64,000 nucleotides of DNA from Mucilaginibacter sp. (GTDB lineage Bacteria; Bacteroidota; Bacteroidia; Sphingobacteriales; Sphingobacteriaceae). Position numbers and translations under genes: made by a program. The DNA is taken from assembly GCF_028288225.1 (NCBI RefSeq), contig NZ_JAQBOC010000039.1, positions 1 through 64,000 of the forward strand. Direction: 5' to 3'. The notes below the pieces were generated by a model that saw only the letters and a list, made by a program, of their open reading frames with translations, made no database searches and was not told the origin of the DNA. Positions 42,598-51,185 of this stretch are shown piece by piece (positions within the stretch are counted from its first letter, which is position 1; each line of letters opens with the position of its first letter).

Positions 42598-42600
42598 CAA

Positions 42601-45060
42601 CTATTCAACCTTATATTTATAAACCAGCCTGCCCAAGTTGCCTTTGCTGTCAATACCTTCAATCTCAACCCTGTAGGTCCCGGCACCATCAGCATTAAAG
42701 AAATTAAATGCAACACTTCCATCCGCACCGGTAACTACATCGGGTTTCCAGAATATTGTGGTGCGCGTATCAGGTAGTTTTGTTGCCGGCAGTTTAACGT
42801 CATAACGTGGTGAGTAAAATTCTTTTGCTTTATAAAACCCATTTGGCGTAAGTGAATAAACACCTGGTGCCATTTCCTTGCTCACTATTGCACGGGTGGA
42901 CGATCCTTGCCTGGTAGTAATAACTATAGCACCGGCACCGCCTTCCAGGCCATAAATAGCTGCATTATTTCCTTTTAAAATTTCAACGGTTTCAACTGCC
43001 CGCGGTGCAATTGCATCAATACCATCATTGCGTGCACCCTTAGTGCCGTCAATTATAATCAACATTGGTTCGGTCATACCGCCACCTGATGTAGTTATCT
43101 GCGAAGTTTTTAAATATGGCACACCGTTTGCAAAATCAACACCGCGCGCAATGCCATTCAAAGCGGTTACAAGTGTAGGCGCATCTGCAATATCATCCCC
43201 ATGGATAACCTGGTCGGCATGGCCTGCACCTCCTAAATTTGATGATCTGTAATTATCATTCCGTTTAGGGCTTACAACCTTGTCGCCTTTTAAATACACC
43301 CTCGAATCATTACTCGCTGTTATTGCACCTGTTTTCTGACTATTTTGCAGGGAGGCAAGTATATCAGCATTTGAATTGTATTTGGCATCAATTGCGTTCT
43401 CAGCATCTATAGCAGCCCCCGGTGTAGGCGGATCAAAAGTAATAATTGCGGCTTTTTTTCCCGATGATGATTGCGTTTTAAAAACAAATCTTTCGCCTGT
43501 TTCAAATGTCAGATCTGCAAATTTAAAGCTCCCTGTTGCATCTGTTGCCGATGTTTTAACCGGGCCGCCTGAGTTTGGCAACATGGTAACCTGGGCATTT
43601 ACTATAGGAGCGCCGGCTTTATTTTTCACTTTACCGGTAATATCAATGGTGCGTTCTGGCTTGTAAGTGGCTGCCGCAGCCGGAGAGCTATCATTCAGCA
43701 GTTGTTTCCACACAAAGCGGCGATATCCATGGGTAAGCATTAAAACATCAAGATCGGCACGGGTGTCTTTAGTTATGTTTGCAAAATAATAGTTCGGCTT
43801 TTCAACGTAACCCTTTAAATCAGTAGTTAGCAGCAGATGTGTCAATATTGAATTCCCGGCGTTTTCATCAACCAAAATTTTGCTTTCATCAATAACTGAT
43901 ACCGAGAACGATCCGTTTACAGGGGTGCCTTCTTTATTTTTGGCATTAAAGTTCAACGTAATGCTTTCGCGTTTTGCAAACGACGGCTTATCAGTTTTAA
44001 GTGACAGGTTTAGCAAATCCTCGTTTTGAACAAAGGCAAGGCGCTCATTCAGTGGTTCGCCCGTTTGCGCAAATAAAGTAACCTGTAAAACCCCGGTTCT
44101 GAGCGTACCTGTGGGCAGATCGAGGCCTAATATAGCGTTATCCAGCCTAGTGCTTATTTTTTTTACCGAGCCACCCCAATATACCAGCAAGTTCAACTCT
44201 TTATTTAAGTTTTCTTTAAAATAAGCGCGGTTAGCTTTTATTTCAATTGAGATTTTTGCCGGATCGTCGCTGTTAACCGCTAAAGTAACTCCCTTTGATT
44301 CAGCCCCCGGTAAATTAACCGTGCTTTGTGAACCATCGTTATAAGTTACTTTCGCCTTATACTTTTTACCCTCTTCGGGTATAAAGTCAAATACGCCCAT
44401 CCCTAAATGAGTTGAAGCAATTTTTGCTACTTCCTTATTTTCATTATCTAAAATAACTCCTTTTACGTTTATACCTAACCCATCGGTTCCAATTGCCTTA
44501 AATGCTACTTTTGAATGGATATCTGACACCAAATTACCACCTTCGGGGAAAAACTCAATTATGGGCTGTGCAGATAGTTTTACGTCCGCGGCAATCCTGT
44601 CAACATTATTAATTGAGCTTACGGAAATATGCTGATCAAAATAATAAGCATGATCACCATTGCGCATCCAGTTGGTATAGGCCCTTATGCGGTAGCTGCC
44701 TTTTTGCAAAGTATCCGGCAATGAAAAATCGCCCCAGCCTATGCCATTAGTAAGTTGAATAGTTTTTGATTGTAATAAAGCATCGCTTTTACCTATAAGG
44801 TCAACGTGCAATATTCCGCTTATCCGCGATGGCTCATGCAACTCGCCCATCGTAACATAAGCTTTAAAATACACTACATCACCGGCTACATAAAAAGAGT
44901 ACGGCCTATCGAAATGCAAATATGCTTTTTCAATAATATGGTCGGTAATTGTACTTTGTATTTTTGAAACCGCGTTTTCTAACACCGGGCTGCTGCCCTG
45001 GCAAAAAGCCATTGCCTGAATGGAAACAAACAGCGCAATAGTAAAAAGTATTTTTTTCAT
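42601..45060 (-). CDS. Macroglobulin-like / TonB-plug outer-membrane protein
   Basis: This encodes 819 residues. A signal peptide ends MAFCQG. The N-terminal half has an MG2-like macroglobulin start (IIEKAYLHFDRPYSFYVAGD, KGSYRIRAYTNWMRNGDHAYYF) and further beta domains. A carboxypeptidase-regulatory-like domain lies about 470-560 (TIDITGKVKNKAGAPIVNAQV). A TonB plug-like domain lies about 610-730 (GGGMTEPMLIIIDG, VETVEILKGNNAAIYG), and a short C-terminal domain ends VYKYKVE. No barrel is present, so it cannot be a channel alone. It is the last gene of the minus-strand cluster with the GG-leader peptide, and a 3' relic of a paralogue lies at 47434-47490. Confidence 0.8.
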   Translation of the reverse strand: MKKILFTIALFVSIQAMAFCQGSSPVLENAVSKIQSTITDHIIEKAYLHFDRPYSFYVAGDVVYFKAYVTMGELHEPSRISGILHVDLIGKSDALLQSKTIQLTNGIGWGDFSLPDTLQKGSYRIRAYTNWMRNGDHAYYFDQHISVSSINNVDRIAADVKLSAQPIIEFFPEGGNLVSDIHSKVAFKAIGTDGLGINVKGVILDNENKEVAKIASTHLGMGVFDFIPEEGKKYKAKVTYNDGSQSTVNLPGAESKGVTLAVNSDDPAKISIEIKANRAYFKENLNKELNLLVYWGGSVKKISTRLDNAILGLDLPTGTLRTGVLQVTLFAQTGEPLNERLAFVQNEDLLNLSLKTDKPSFAKRESITLNFNAKNKEGTPVNGSFSVSVIDESKILVDENAGNSILTHLLLTTDLKGYVEKPNYYFANITKDTRADLDVLMLTHGYRRFVWKQLLNDSSPAAAATYKPERTIDITGKVKNKAGAPIVNAQVTMLPNSGGPVKTSATDATGSFKFADLTFETGERFVFKTQSSSGKKAAIITFDPPTPGAAIDAENAIDAKYNSNADILASLQNSQKTGAITASNDSRVYLKGDKVVSPKRNDNYRSSNLGGAGHADQVIHGDDIADAPTLVTALNGIARGVDFANGVPYLKTSQITTSGGGMTEPMLIIIDGTKGARNDGIDAIAPRAVETVEILKGNNAAIYGLEGGAGAIVITTRQGSSTRAIVSKEMAPGVYSLTPNGFYKAKEFYSPRYDVKLPATKLPDTRTTIFWKPDVVTGADGSVAFNFFNADGAGTYRVEIEGIDSKGNLGRLVYKYKVE

Positions 45061-45400
45061 CGGAGTAATTTATTTATGAACGATATTATTAATTCCAGTT
45101 GAAGATAATTATGATTAGATGCAACCAATAAGTTAATTAATACAATACTTATAATATTAATCCTTTATTAAAATAAAGACTAACTAAGTGTAGAACAAGG
45201 CATTGATAAGAAACTATACCGGTGGTTTATATTGGGTGCTTAAATATACTTATCTTTTTAAAAAGAAAAAATATTTATTTGAGGAAGAGGAAAAAGAGAG
45301 TCAGGAATCAAGAAGTTAAGATGCAAGAAAAAGTCAGAAGCGTTTATCAAATGCCTGGTAGTTAGTAATTAACTACCAGGCATTAATAAGAAAAGTTACA
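45061..45400. other. Intergenic region after the GG-leader peptide gene
   Basis: This 340-base gap separates the peptide gene from the macroglobulin/TonB gene. It contains the long hairpin at 45350-45384 and GAGTCAGGAATCAAGAAG words near 45298 that belong to the CAAGAATC repeat family. No gene is seen. Confidence 0.55.
45350..45384 (-). terminator. Perfect 14-base hairpin downstream of the peptide gene
   Basis: AATGCCTGGTAGTT (45350-45363) pairs with AACTACCAGGCATT (45371-45384), loop of seven bases. On the minus strand it is followed by only a short T run, so it may be a weak terminator or an mRNA-stabilising 3' structure that leaves part of the message to reach the macroglobulin/TonB gene. 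Confidence 0.6.
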
Positions 45401-45607
45401 TTATGCCAAACAAGGACAACGGGTTTCATCTCCTGAATAGGCATATCTTACAAATGTACCTGTTGTGCAATAAGGGCATGGAGTACATGGGCTTAATTCC
45501 TGGGTTTGAGTACCATTTACATTACAGATAAGCCAAACCTGGTTTTGCCCGATCCCGCCTGTAACATTCTTCATTTCATCTCTGCTTAATTTTTGTTGCT
45601 TTTTCAT
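45401..45607 (-). CDS. GG-leader peptide with six cysteines
   Basis: This encodes 68 residues. The leader MKKQQKLSRDEMKNVTGG ends in a double glycine at 17-18, matching the leaders of Bacteroidota peptides exported by C39-peptidase ABC transporters (KLSRDEMKNVTGG-type). The core has Cys28, Cys41, Cys44, Cys47, Cys64 and Cys66, the even number expected for three disulfides; PCTPCPYC is the most concentrated patch. It is a probable secreted bacteriocin-like or signalling peptide. No lanthipeptide, sactipeptide or other tailoring enzyme is in view. The gene directly follows a C39-like/VKOR/thioredoxin gene (103-base gap), which fits oxidative maturation. Confidence 0.75.
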   Translation of the reverse strand: MKKQQKLSRDEMKNVTGGIGQNQVWLICNVNGTQTQELSPCTPCPYCTTGTFVRYAYSGDETRCPCLA

Positions 45608-45710
45608 ATAAGGGTATTTTTTAGTTTTTTACCGGTAACACCCCGGCTGGTGGCATGCATTTTAAAGTACATACTCCTTTACTTTTGTGCACAAAGTATC
45701 TTTATATGCT

Positions 45711-47300
45711 TTATTCAAGCATGTATTTTAAATCGGGCAGCTGGTATAGATCAGGCAGGCGGTAACCGTTAAGCAGCATTGTTGGCGTAGCGGTAACCTC
45801 TGCCATTTCACACCATACTTTTTGTTTATCAAGCTTCTGAAAATCAGCCTCAATTAATTGTACGGGATAAACCTTTGCCCAGGCTTCGTAACTCTTTTGT
45901 TTTTGTTCGTACCAATCATGCAGGGCTTGTTTTACAATTGTTTTATCGGGTTGCTGATTCAGAGCCATCAGGTGGCGGCTTACGGGGGTTTTTATATCTT
46001 CATCAGTATTATTGGCGGTAAAAACTATTCGGGCCTGTATATCGTCACGCTGCTCAAGCAATTCAGTTAATTGATTATGGGCTTTGGCACAAGGCCCGCA
46101 ATAAGGATTACTTACCATTGTAATAATATTATTAGCCCCTACATTACCTAAAACAATACTCCACGCATCATCAGGCTGGGCATACTTGGGTTGCGCCGTT
46201 AATGTATTATTAAACAGGTCGGTATTGTATTTAAATTTACGCAGCTGCTGTTTTAAAGGCAGCATTTGCTGAAGCTTTAAGAACAGGGGTTTCAATAGTA
46301 GCCATAAAATAACGGGGATAAGGAGGCAAATAATAATGGTTGCCAAGCTCTGACCCTTTCTAAAAGCAATAGAGAAGGTTTGAATATTAGTAACCAATGA
46401 AATAAACTCCAGCCATAACAATGCCTGTACTGTGCAACATAACACGCACCATTGTTTTGCTACGCGGGCCTGGTAGTAAACAGAATAAAAAGTATATGGC
46501 AAGCTAACAATATTTAAAATTGCCAATGTCCACCAAATTATTGCTGAGCCGCCGCCAAACAATAACAGCAGCCAGGTGCCTGCAAAATAAAAAAAGCCTA
46601 CCTCGCTCCAGGTAAGCCCCTCAAATACTTTTGCTGCTTTCGACGATAATATAGCGTTACAATTGGTTTTGGTACCACCTTGACAAAGCTTTTGCACCAG
46701 CGGGTTATTACTGTCTATTGATTGTACCAGTAATAATATAGATGTAATTAATCCAGCAGTTTTAAAAATGGTTAATAAAGCTGTTTGCCAGTTTACGTTA
46801 ATAAAATAACCATTACTAAAAAGCGCTGATCCCAGGATCATTAGTAACCCTGCCGCTATTGCCGGAGCTTTTATTGCAGATAAAGTTGATGAAAGTGTTT
46901 TAGTGGTTATAAAACCTGCAGAAGGTTCGGCAGTTAAAACAATGCCTTTGAATAGCTTTTTAAATTCATCAAGACTTAGCTTATGGTTGTTCCATTTTTC
47001 GCTTGATACCCTTACCTTATCTCCATCAATTTTATTTACCACTAAAAAATCACCACTGTTAATATTAGTATGAGCTATAAACGGACAGGGTACATTGAGC
47101 AGGTTTTCCTGGTCTACACGGTAAGCAGCATTTTCAATATTAAATGCGTTTAGTACATCGCTAATTGCCAGCAGACTTGGGTAATCGGGATGCTTTTCTA
47201 ATTCGGCGATGATAGTTTCGGGCTCAATATTAATTGATAAGCCCTTTAATAATTTGTTAACAGCCGCGTCGGGGTTTTGATAGTTAGTAAATGAGAGCAT
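45711..47300 (-). CDS. C39-like / VKOR / thioredoxin fusion protein
   Basis: This encodes 529 residues. Residues about 1-125 resemble a C39 peptidase (EKHPDYPSLLAISDVLNAFNI, then VPCPFIAH and GDFLVVNK), but the N-terminal catalytic cysteine is missing, so it probably only binds a leader. Residues about 140-345 are a VKOR membrane domain of several spans with loop cysteines Cys206 and Cys214 and the active CVLC (Cys285, Cys288). Residues about 375-529 form a periplasmic thioredoxin/DsbA-like domain with NPYCGPC (Cys401, Cys404) and a cis-Pro loop VTATPTM. Such a protein passes electrons from substrate thiols to quinone. It is encoded next to the six-cysteine GG peptide, its likely client (inference). 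Confidence 0.85.
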   Translation of the reverse strand: MLSFTNYQNPDAAVNKLLKGLSINIEPETIIAELEKHPDYPSLLAISDVLNAFNIENAAYRVDQENLLNVPCPFIAHTNINSGDFLVVNKIDGDKVRVSSEKWNNHKLSLDEFKKLFKGIVLTAEPSAGFITTKTLSSTLSAIKAPAIAAGLLMILGSALFSNGYFINVNWQTALLTIFKTAGLITSILLLVQSIDSNNPLVQKLCQGGTKTNCNAILSSKAAKVFEGLTWSEVGFFYFAGTWLLLLFGGGSAIIWWTLAILNIVSLPYTFYSVYYQARVAKQWCVLCCTVQALLWLEFISLVTNIQTFSIAFRKGQSLATIIICLLIPVILWLLLKPLFLKLQQMLPLKQQLRKFKYNTDLFNNTLTAQPKYAQPDDAWSIVLGNVGANNIITMVSNPYCGPCAKAHNQLTELLEQRDDIQARIVFTANNTDEDIKTPVSRHLMALNQQPDKTIVKQALHDWYEQKQKSYEAWAKVYPVQLIEADFQKLDKQKVWCEMAEVTATPTMLLNGYRLPDLYQLPDLKYMLE

Positions 47301-47433
47301 AAGGCCAGGTTTATTATTTTTTTATTGCATTAAAGGTATATCTCTTAAAGCAATAAATAAAGATAGTGAATAAATTGTTTGTATTTAATAATGCAACAAG
47401 GACAATTTTCAGAATAATATTTTTCGTTTAACG

Positions 47434-47490
47434 CTACTCCACCTTATATCTAAACACCTGCCGCCCTAAATTACCATCCGCATCAATACC
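47434..47490 (-). pseudogene. 3' relic of a second macroglobulin/TonB gene
   Basis: On the minus strand these bases encode GIDADGNLGRQVFRYKVE and a stop. The end of the intact gene at 42601 encodes GIDSKGNLGRLVYKYKVE and a stop, so 14 of 18 residues agree. The relic overlaps the last codons of the ABC ATPase gene in another frame. A deletion apparently joined the ATPase gene to the tail of a lost paralogue. Confidence 0.7.
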
Positions 47491-48145
47491 CAATCCTAAT
47501 ATATCCTAATTCCTCCAAATCTTCAACAGTTTTAGTTAGGTGTGTGCGGCCATCCTTCAATAAATATACCGTATCACTTATATCAAGCAGGTGAGTGTAC
47601 ATGTGGTCGGTTATTAAAAAGCCTTTGTTAGCTTTTTCTTCCAGCAAAAACTCTTTGATGTTCTCTATCTGGATGGGATTCAAATGCGTAAAAGGCTCAT
47701 CAAGCATGGCAAACAGCGACGGGGCTTTTACAACAATGTATAGTTCAAGGGTACGCCATTGGCCGCCGGAGAGCTGGTTTACTTTCAGATCGTATCTTGA
47801 TTTAAATTCAGGGAAACGATTTTCCAAATCTGCTACAGATAACTCAAAATCACCCAAAACTTTTTTTACGGTAAGGCTTTTAGGTATAAAATTAAACTGG
47901 GGCAGGTACAATAACAGATCGGGCCGCTTGTTTACTTTATGGGTAACATTCCCATCAAACCTGATGGAATTAATGGAGGCATTTAATGTGCCGAGTATAA
48001 TGTTCATTAAACAGGTTTTACCCTGCCCGTTGCGGCCCAGCAGACCGGATATTTTACCGGTTTCGCACTTTAAATAAACATCAGACAGGATGCGCCTTAC
48101 GCCAAAATCAAGCTGGATGCCATCTGCTTCAAGGGTGTGGATCAT
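47483..48145 (-). CDS. Stand-alone ABC transporter ATPase
   Basis: This encodes 220 residues. Walker A is GLLGRNGQGKTCL, the signature is NQLSGGQWRTLEL, Walker B is LFAMLDEPF and the switch His is in ITDHMY. The order and spacing are those of a complete nucleotide-binding domain. No permease is fused. The nearest membrane proteins are the 100-residue protein upstream and the VKOR fusion downstream. The final codons (RIGY, stop) are shared with the relic of the macroglobulin/TonB gene, so the original C-terminus may have been altered. Confidence 0.88.
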   Translation of the reverse strand: MIHTLEADGIQLDFGVRRILSDVYLKCETGKISGLLGRNGQGKTCLMNIILGTLNASINSIRFDGNVTHKVNKRPDLLLYLPQFNFIPKSLTVKKVLGDFELSVADLENRFPEFKSRYDLKVNQLSGGQWRTLELYIVVKAPSLFAMLDEPFTHLNPIQIENIKEFLLEEKANKGFLITDHMYTHLLDISDTVYLLKDGRTHLTKTVEDLEELGYIRIGY

Positions 48146-48152
48146 TAGTTTT

Positions 48153-48247
48153 TTGAATGTCGAACATCGAATGCTGAATTTTGAATAATAAAGTAATAAA
48201 ATCCGGACACTTCAATATTCATTATTCGAAATCCGGTGTTCATTATT
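48153..48247. repeat. Inverted repeat of GAATGTCGAACATCGAATG words
   Basis: The left part (48153-48190) has TTGAATGTCGAACATCGAAT and on; the right part (48215-48247) has TTCATTATTCGAAATCCGGTG. The arms are imperfect reverse complements. It lies between the ATPase gene and the small membrane protein gene. Confidence 0.55.
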
Positions 48248-48267
48248 ATTTTTTTTATTAACAATTA

Positions 48268-48570
48268 TTATTTGTAGGCTATCACAATTAATACAAGCCA
48301 TATCAAAAAATCAAATACTGAAGTTGCTATGCCCAGCATCAGTTTTGGTACACCCAGGTTTTGGTAGTAATACATTTCTTTCTTTTGATAATAGATAGCG
48401 GTAGAAAATATCATGCCTATGGTAACAACCTTAAACCAAAACAACACCCCCATTAATTTATGGGCATAAGGGCCATAAAAACCAATAATGCCTATGCAGC
48501 TGAGCGTAACCAAAAAGTTGGCTAAAAATATTCCCGCGTAAAATCTTGTGATAAGCTTAAGAGTGCGCAT
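48268..48570 (-). CDS. Small membrane protein upstream of the ABC ATPase
   Basis: This encodes 100 residues with three to four hydrophobic segments (about 8-30, 38-60, 75-98). No motif is recognised. It is co-directional with the ATPase gene 122 bases downstream. It is too short for an ordinary ABC permease. It could be a minimal membrane partner of the ATPase; that is inference from position only. Confidence 0.55.
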   Translation of the reverse strand: MRTLKLITRFYAGIFLANFLVTLSCIGIIGFYGPYAHKLMGVLFWFKVVTIGMIFSTAIYYQKKEMYYYQNLGVPKLMLGIATSVFDFLIWLVLIVIAYK

Positions 48571-48617
48571 AAGTTGTGATAACGCAATAAATTTGAATAA
48601 CTTATAATTTAGTTAAA

Positions 48618-49814
48618 CTAATTTTCGGGCAAAACTACTGTTGCTTCTTCCTGTTGCCTGCTATCCTCTTTTATTTTTGATACCAGCAACACTATCATAG
48701 CGCCAAACAAAGCAATTATGCCAAAGGACCAGCGGATACTTGAGGCATGTGCAATGTAGCCCACAAACGGCGGCACCAGCAAAAAGCCGGTATAACCAAT
48801 AGTTGAGATTGATGCCAGGGCAGATGAGCTGCTCATTGTTTTTGATTTGCCAGCAAGGCTGAATATCATTGGCACAACGCATGATACACCAAGCCCTACC
48901 AAAATAAATCCAAGCATGGCCGTAATCGGGTATGGCAGCATTACAGCAAGCAGCAATCCGCAAAAAATAAAAATACCGCTAAACCTTAGCACCGTTTTTA
49001 TGCCAAGGCGGGTTACCAGCCTGTCGCCCACAAAGCGTCCGGTTGTCATGGCTACCATGTAAACTACAAAGGCGGCTGTTGCAGTTGCTTTCTCGGCATG
49101 AACTGCCTTTTGAAAGTAAATAGCGCTCCAGTCGTACATAGCATTTTCACAGGCCATGCTGGCAAAGCAGATCAGCGAGAATTTAATGAGGTATTTATCG
49201 GGTAAGGAGAATATGGGCTTACGGCTTTGCGGGATCGGTTTTTGATCAATGGTATCTTTAATAAAATAAAACGTCATCACAAAAAGGGCAATACCCACAA
49301 ACAAAAAGTGATACTGCACACCCACATTAAAGGACACCATTAAATAGCCAACAGCCGCACCGGCAAACCCCGCTAAACTCCAGATGCCATGAAAGGTAGC
49401 CATGATTGATTTACTGTAAAGCTGCTGCACAGCAACGCCCTGTGTATTTATTGAAAGCGTCATGAGGTTACGTGCCGAGCCAAAGAAAAACAGCACCACT
49501 ATCAACTGCCACATATTGCTTGTAATACCTATCAAAACCAGCAGCACGCATAAAAATACCGAACCAAAAAGCATAACGCTTCTGCTGGTGTACTTACTTA
49601 ACAAAACATTAGTAACAGGCATGGTTAACATTAGTCCAACAGGTAAAGCAAACAGTACGGTACCTAACTGCGCCTCATTTAAATTCAACTGGTGTTTTAT
49701 GGTTGGGATGCGTGATGCCCAGGTTGAGTAGCCAAACCCTGAAATAAAATAAAATATGGCACAAGCTATACGATACTGCAGGGATGTTTTTATGTTGATA
49801 GCTTGTTCGTCCAC
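48618..49814 (-). CDS. MFS transporter
   Basis: This encodes 398 residues, with GTG as the start (MDEQAINIK). Twelve membrane segments are expected from the hydrophobicity. The start RIACAIFYFISGFGYSTWASRIPTIKHQL and the motif LLSKYTSRSVMLFG resemble the FucP/sugar or YbjJ-like branch of the major facilitator superfamily. The first cytoplasmic loop is not a textbook MFS motif A. Substrate is unknown. It lies 47 bases upstream of the small membrane protein gene on the same strand, but the gap to the ATPase cluster does not show it is functionally linked. Confidence 0.85.
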   Translation of the reverse strand: MDEQAINIKTSLQYRIACAIFYFISGFGYSTWASRIPTIKHQLNLNEAQLGTVLFALPVGLMLTMPVTNVLLSKYTSRSVMLFGSVFLCVLLVLIGITSNMWQLIVVLFFFGSARNLMTLSINTQGVAVQQLYSKSIMATFHGIWSLAGFAGAAVGYLMVSFNVGVQYHFLFVGIALFVMTFYFIKDTIDQKPIPQSRKPIFSLPDKYLIKFSLICFASMACENAMYDWSAIYFQKAVHAEKATATAAFVVYMVAMTTGRFVGDRLVTRLGIKTVLRFSGIFIFCGLLLAVMLPYPITAMLGFILVGLGVSCVVPMIFSLAGKSKTMSSSSALASISTIGYTGFLLVPPFVGYIAHASSIRWSFGIIALFGAMIVLLVSKIKEDSRQQEEATVVLPEN

Positions 49815-49902
49815 TTAAATATTTAGCAAGCGCTAAAATACAAGTTTGGTTTAATAGATGATCAGAAACAGGTTATTAAAATGCGATAAACCCTATAATT
49901 AT

Positions 49903-50067
49903 CCGGAGTTTAAATCAGGCAATTAACAGACTCCCTGTCCGGTGGCGGGCTGTGAGGACAGCCCGCGGGGGTAGATTATTAAAAAGAAGCAAAGTCAGTT
50001 GATACCCGGAGTTTAAATCCGGCGGTTACTTGTCCTGCGGCGGGCTGTGTCCTCACAGCCCGCGGGG
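49903..50067. repeat. Two tandem REP-like units
   Basis: Each unit has CCGGAGTTTAAATC (near 49903 and near 50006), then a GGC..TTA stretch, then a palindrome. The palindromes are GCGGGCTGT-GAGG-ACAGCCCGC (49945-49966) and GCGGGCTGTG-TCCT-CACAGCCCGC (50040-50063), both followed by GGGGG. The units are about 100 bases apart. The second ends about 15 bases before the stop codon of the propeller gene. The hairpin at 40706 is a third member. Confidence 0.8.
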
Positions 50068-50082
50068 GACCTTTTTTAAGGG

Positions 50083-51117
50083 CTATTTTCCGACTACAAC
50101 TATATGAAAAGTACCCGGAATTTGCTGAGGCCTTGGGTGCGCATTATCAGCTGTTGGCTCAACAGGTTTCATTTGGGCTGTAGGCAAGTATAGTTTATGT
50201 GTAAGCACATCAATACCAATTGTTCTAGCTCCTCTTTCGGTTGGAATATTCTCAACAAATTCAAATTTATCAGCGCTTAACTCCCGTATCACAGAAATAG
50301 TGCCCTCGCCGTTTGAGGCGTAAGCCTGTTTTAACTCCGGGTCAAAGGCAACGCCGTCACAACCGCCAATTGGGAATTTTCCCAGCACTTTACCATTTGA
50401 TGCATCCATTACTACCATGGTTTTATTACCGCCGCAGCCTATAAAAAGACGGTTTGTTGTGCGGTCGATGGCCAGGCCTGAAGGCTCCTCACCGCCATCC
50501 AGTTTCCACCTGTTCAATATTTTAAAGGTTGTGGCATCAATTTCAACCTCTTCATTGGTATCTTCAATATTAACAAATACCTTCCCTTTACCGTCAGATA
50601 CACCTGTTTCTGGTTTACCGCCCAATGGGATAGTTGCAACCACCATATCATTTGCTGCGTCAATTACAGTAGCATCTTTACTGCGGCCGTTAAATGCGTA
50701 AACTTTTTTAGAAAATTCGTCATAAAAAATAGCATCGGGATTAGTACCTACAGCAATCTGCTTTAAAACCTGGTTGGTTTTCAAATCAAAAACTGTCACA
50801 GAATTTGCTCTGCCGTTGCTTGTATAGCCTTTATTCAAATCTGAAGCCAAAGCTATACCGTGTACGCCTTTGGTATCAGGAATTATGCCGACTGAATCGC
50901 CTGTTGCCACATTTAAAATATTTACCTGGTTACCATGCGATGTATAAATGAGCTTGTTTACACCATCAACAGTAATATAATCCCAGCCGCCGGTGCTTTT
51001 GATGGGAAAATCATTTAAAACTTTAAACCCGGTTTTCTTTTGGGCAAATAGATGTGCCGGAGCAATAAAAACTGTACTGATCAGTACAATGCAAAGCGAT
51101 CTCAAAATTGGTTTCAT
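50083..51117 (-). CDS. YncE-like seven-bladed propeller protein, secreted
   Basis: This encodes 344 residues with a signal peptide (FIAPAHLFAQ). Repeated beta-propeller blades are visible: YITVDGVNKLIYTSHGNQVN, KGVHGIALASDLNKGYTSNG, NPDAIFYDEFSKKVYAFNG, GGCDGVAFDPELKQAYASNG. This is the YncE family (DNA- or ligand-binding periplasmic propeller in E. coli, where it neighbours the TonB receptor YncD). Here it lies 68 bases downstream of a TonB-type receptor gene on the same strand, a similar pairing. A paralogue begins at 63533. Confidence 0.88.
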   Translation of the reverse strand: MKPILRSLCIVLISTVFIAPAHLFAQKKTGFKVLNDFPIKSTGGWDYITVDGVNKLIYTSHGNQVNILNVATGDSVGIIPDTKGVHGIALASDLNKGYTSNGRANSVTVFDLKTNQVLKQIAVGTNPDAIFYDEFSKKVYAFNGRSKDATVIDAANDMVVATIPLGGKPETGVSDGKGKVFVNIEDTNEEVEIDATTFKILNRWKLDGGEEPSGLAIDRTTNRLFIGCGGNKTMVVMDASNGKVLGKFPIGGCDGVAFDPELKQAYASNGEGTISVIRELSADKFEFVENIPTERGARTIGIDVLTHKLYLPTAQMKPVEPTADNAHPRPQQIPGTFHIVVVGK

Positions 51118-51185
51118 GGCTATAATTTTTTATATAGTTACACTAAGATTCTGTAAATATGTTGTATAAATATTCATTATCCTAA

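Noticed and set aside
45401-45607. Lanthipeptide precursor
   Set aside because: No LanM, LanB/C or LanKC enzyme is in the window; the cysteine-rich core with a thiol oxidase beside it fits disulfides better.
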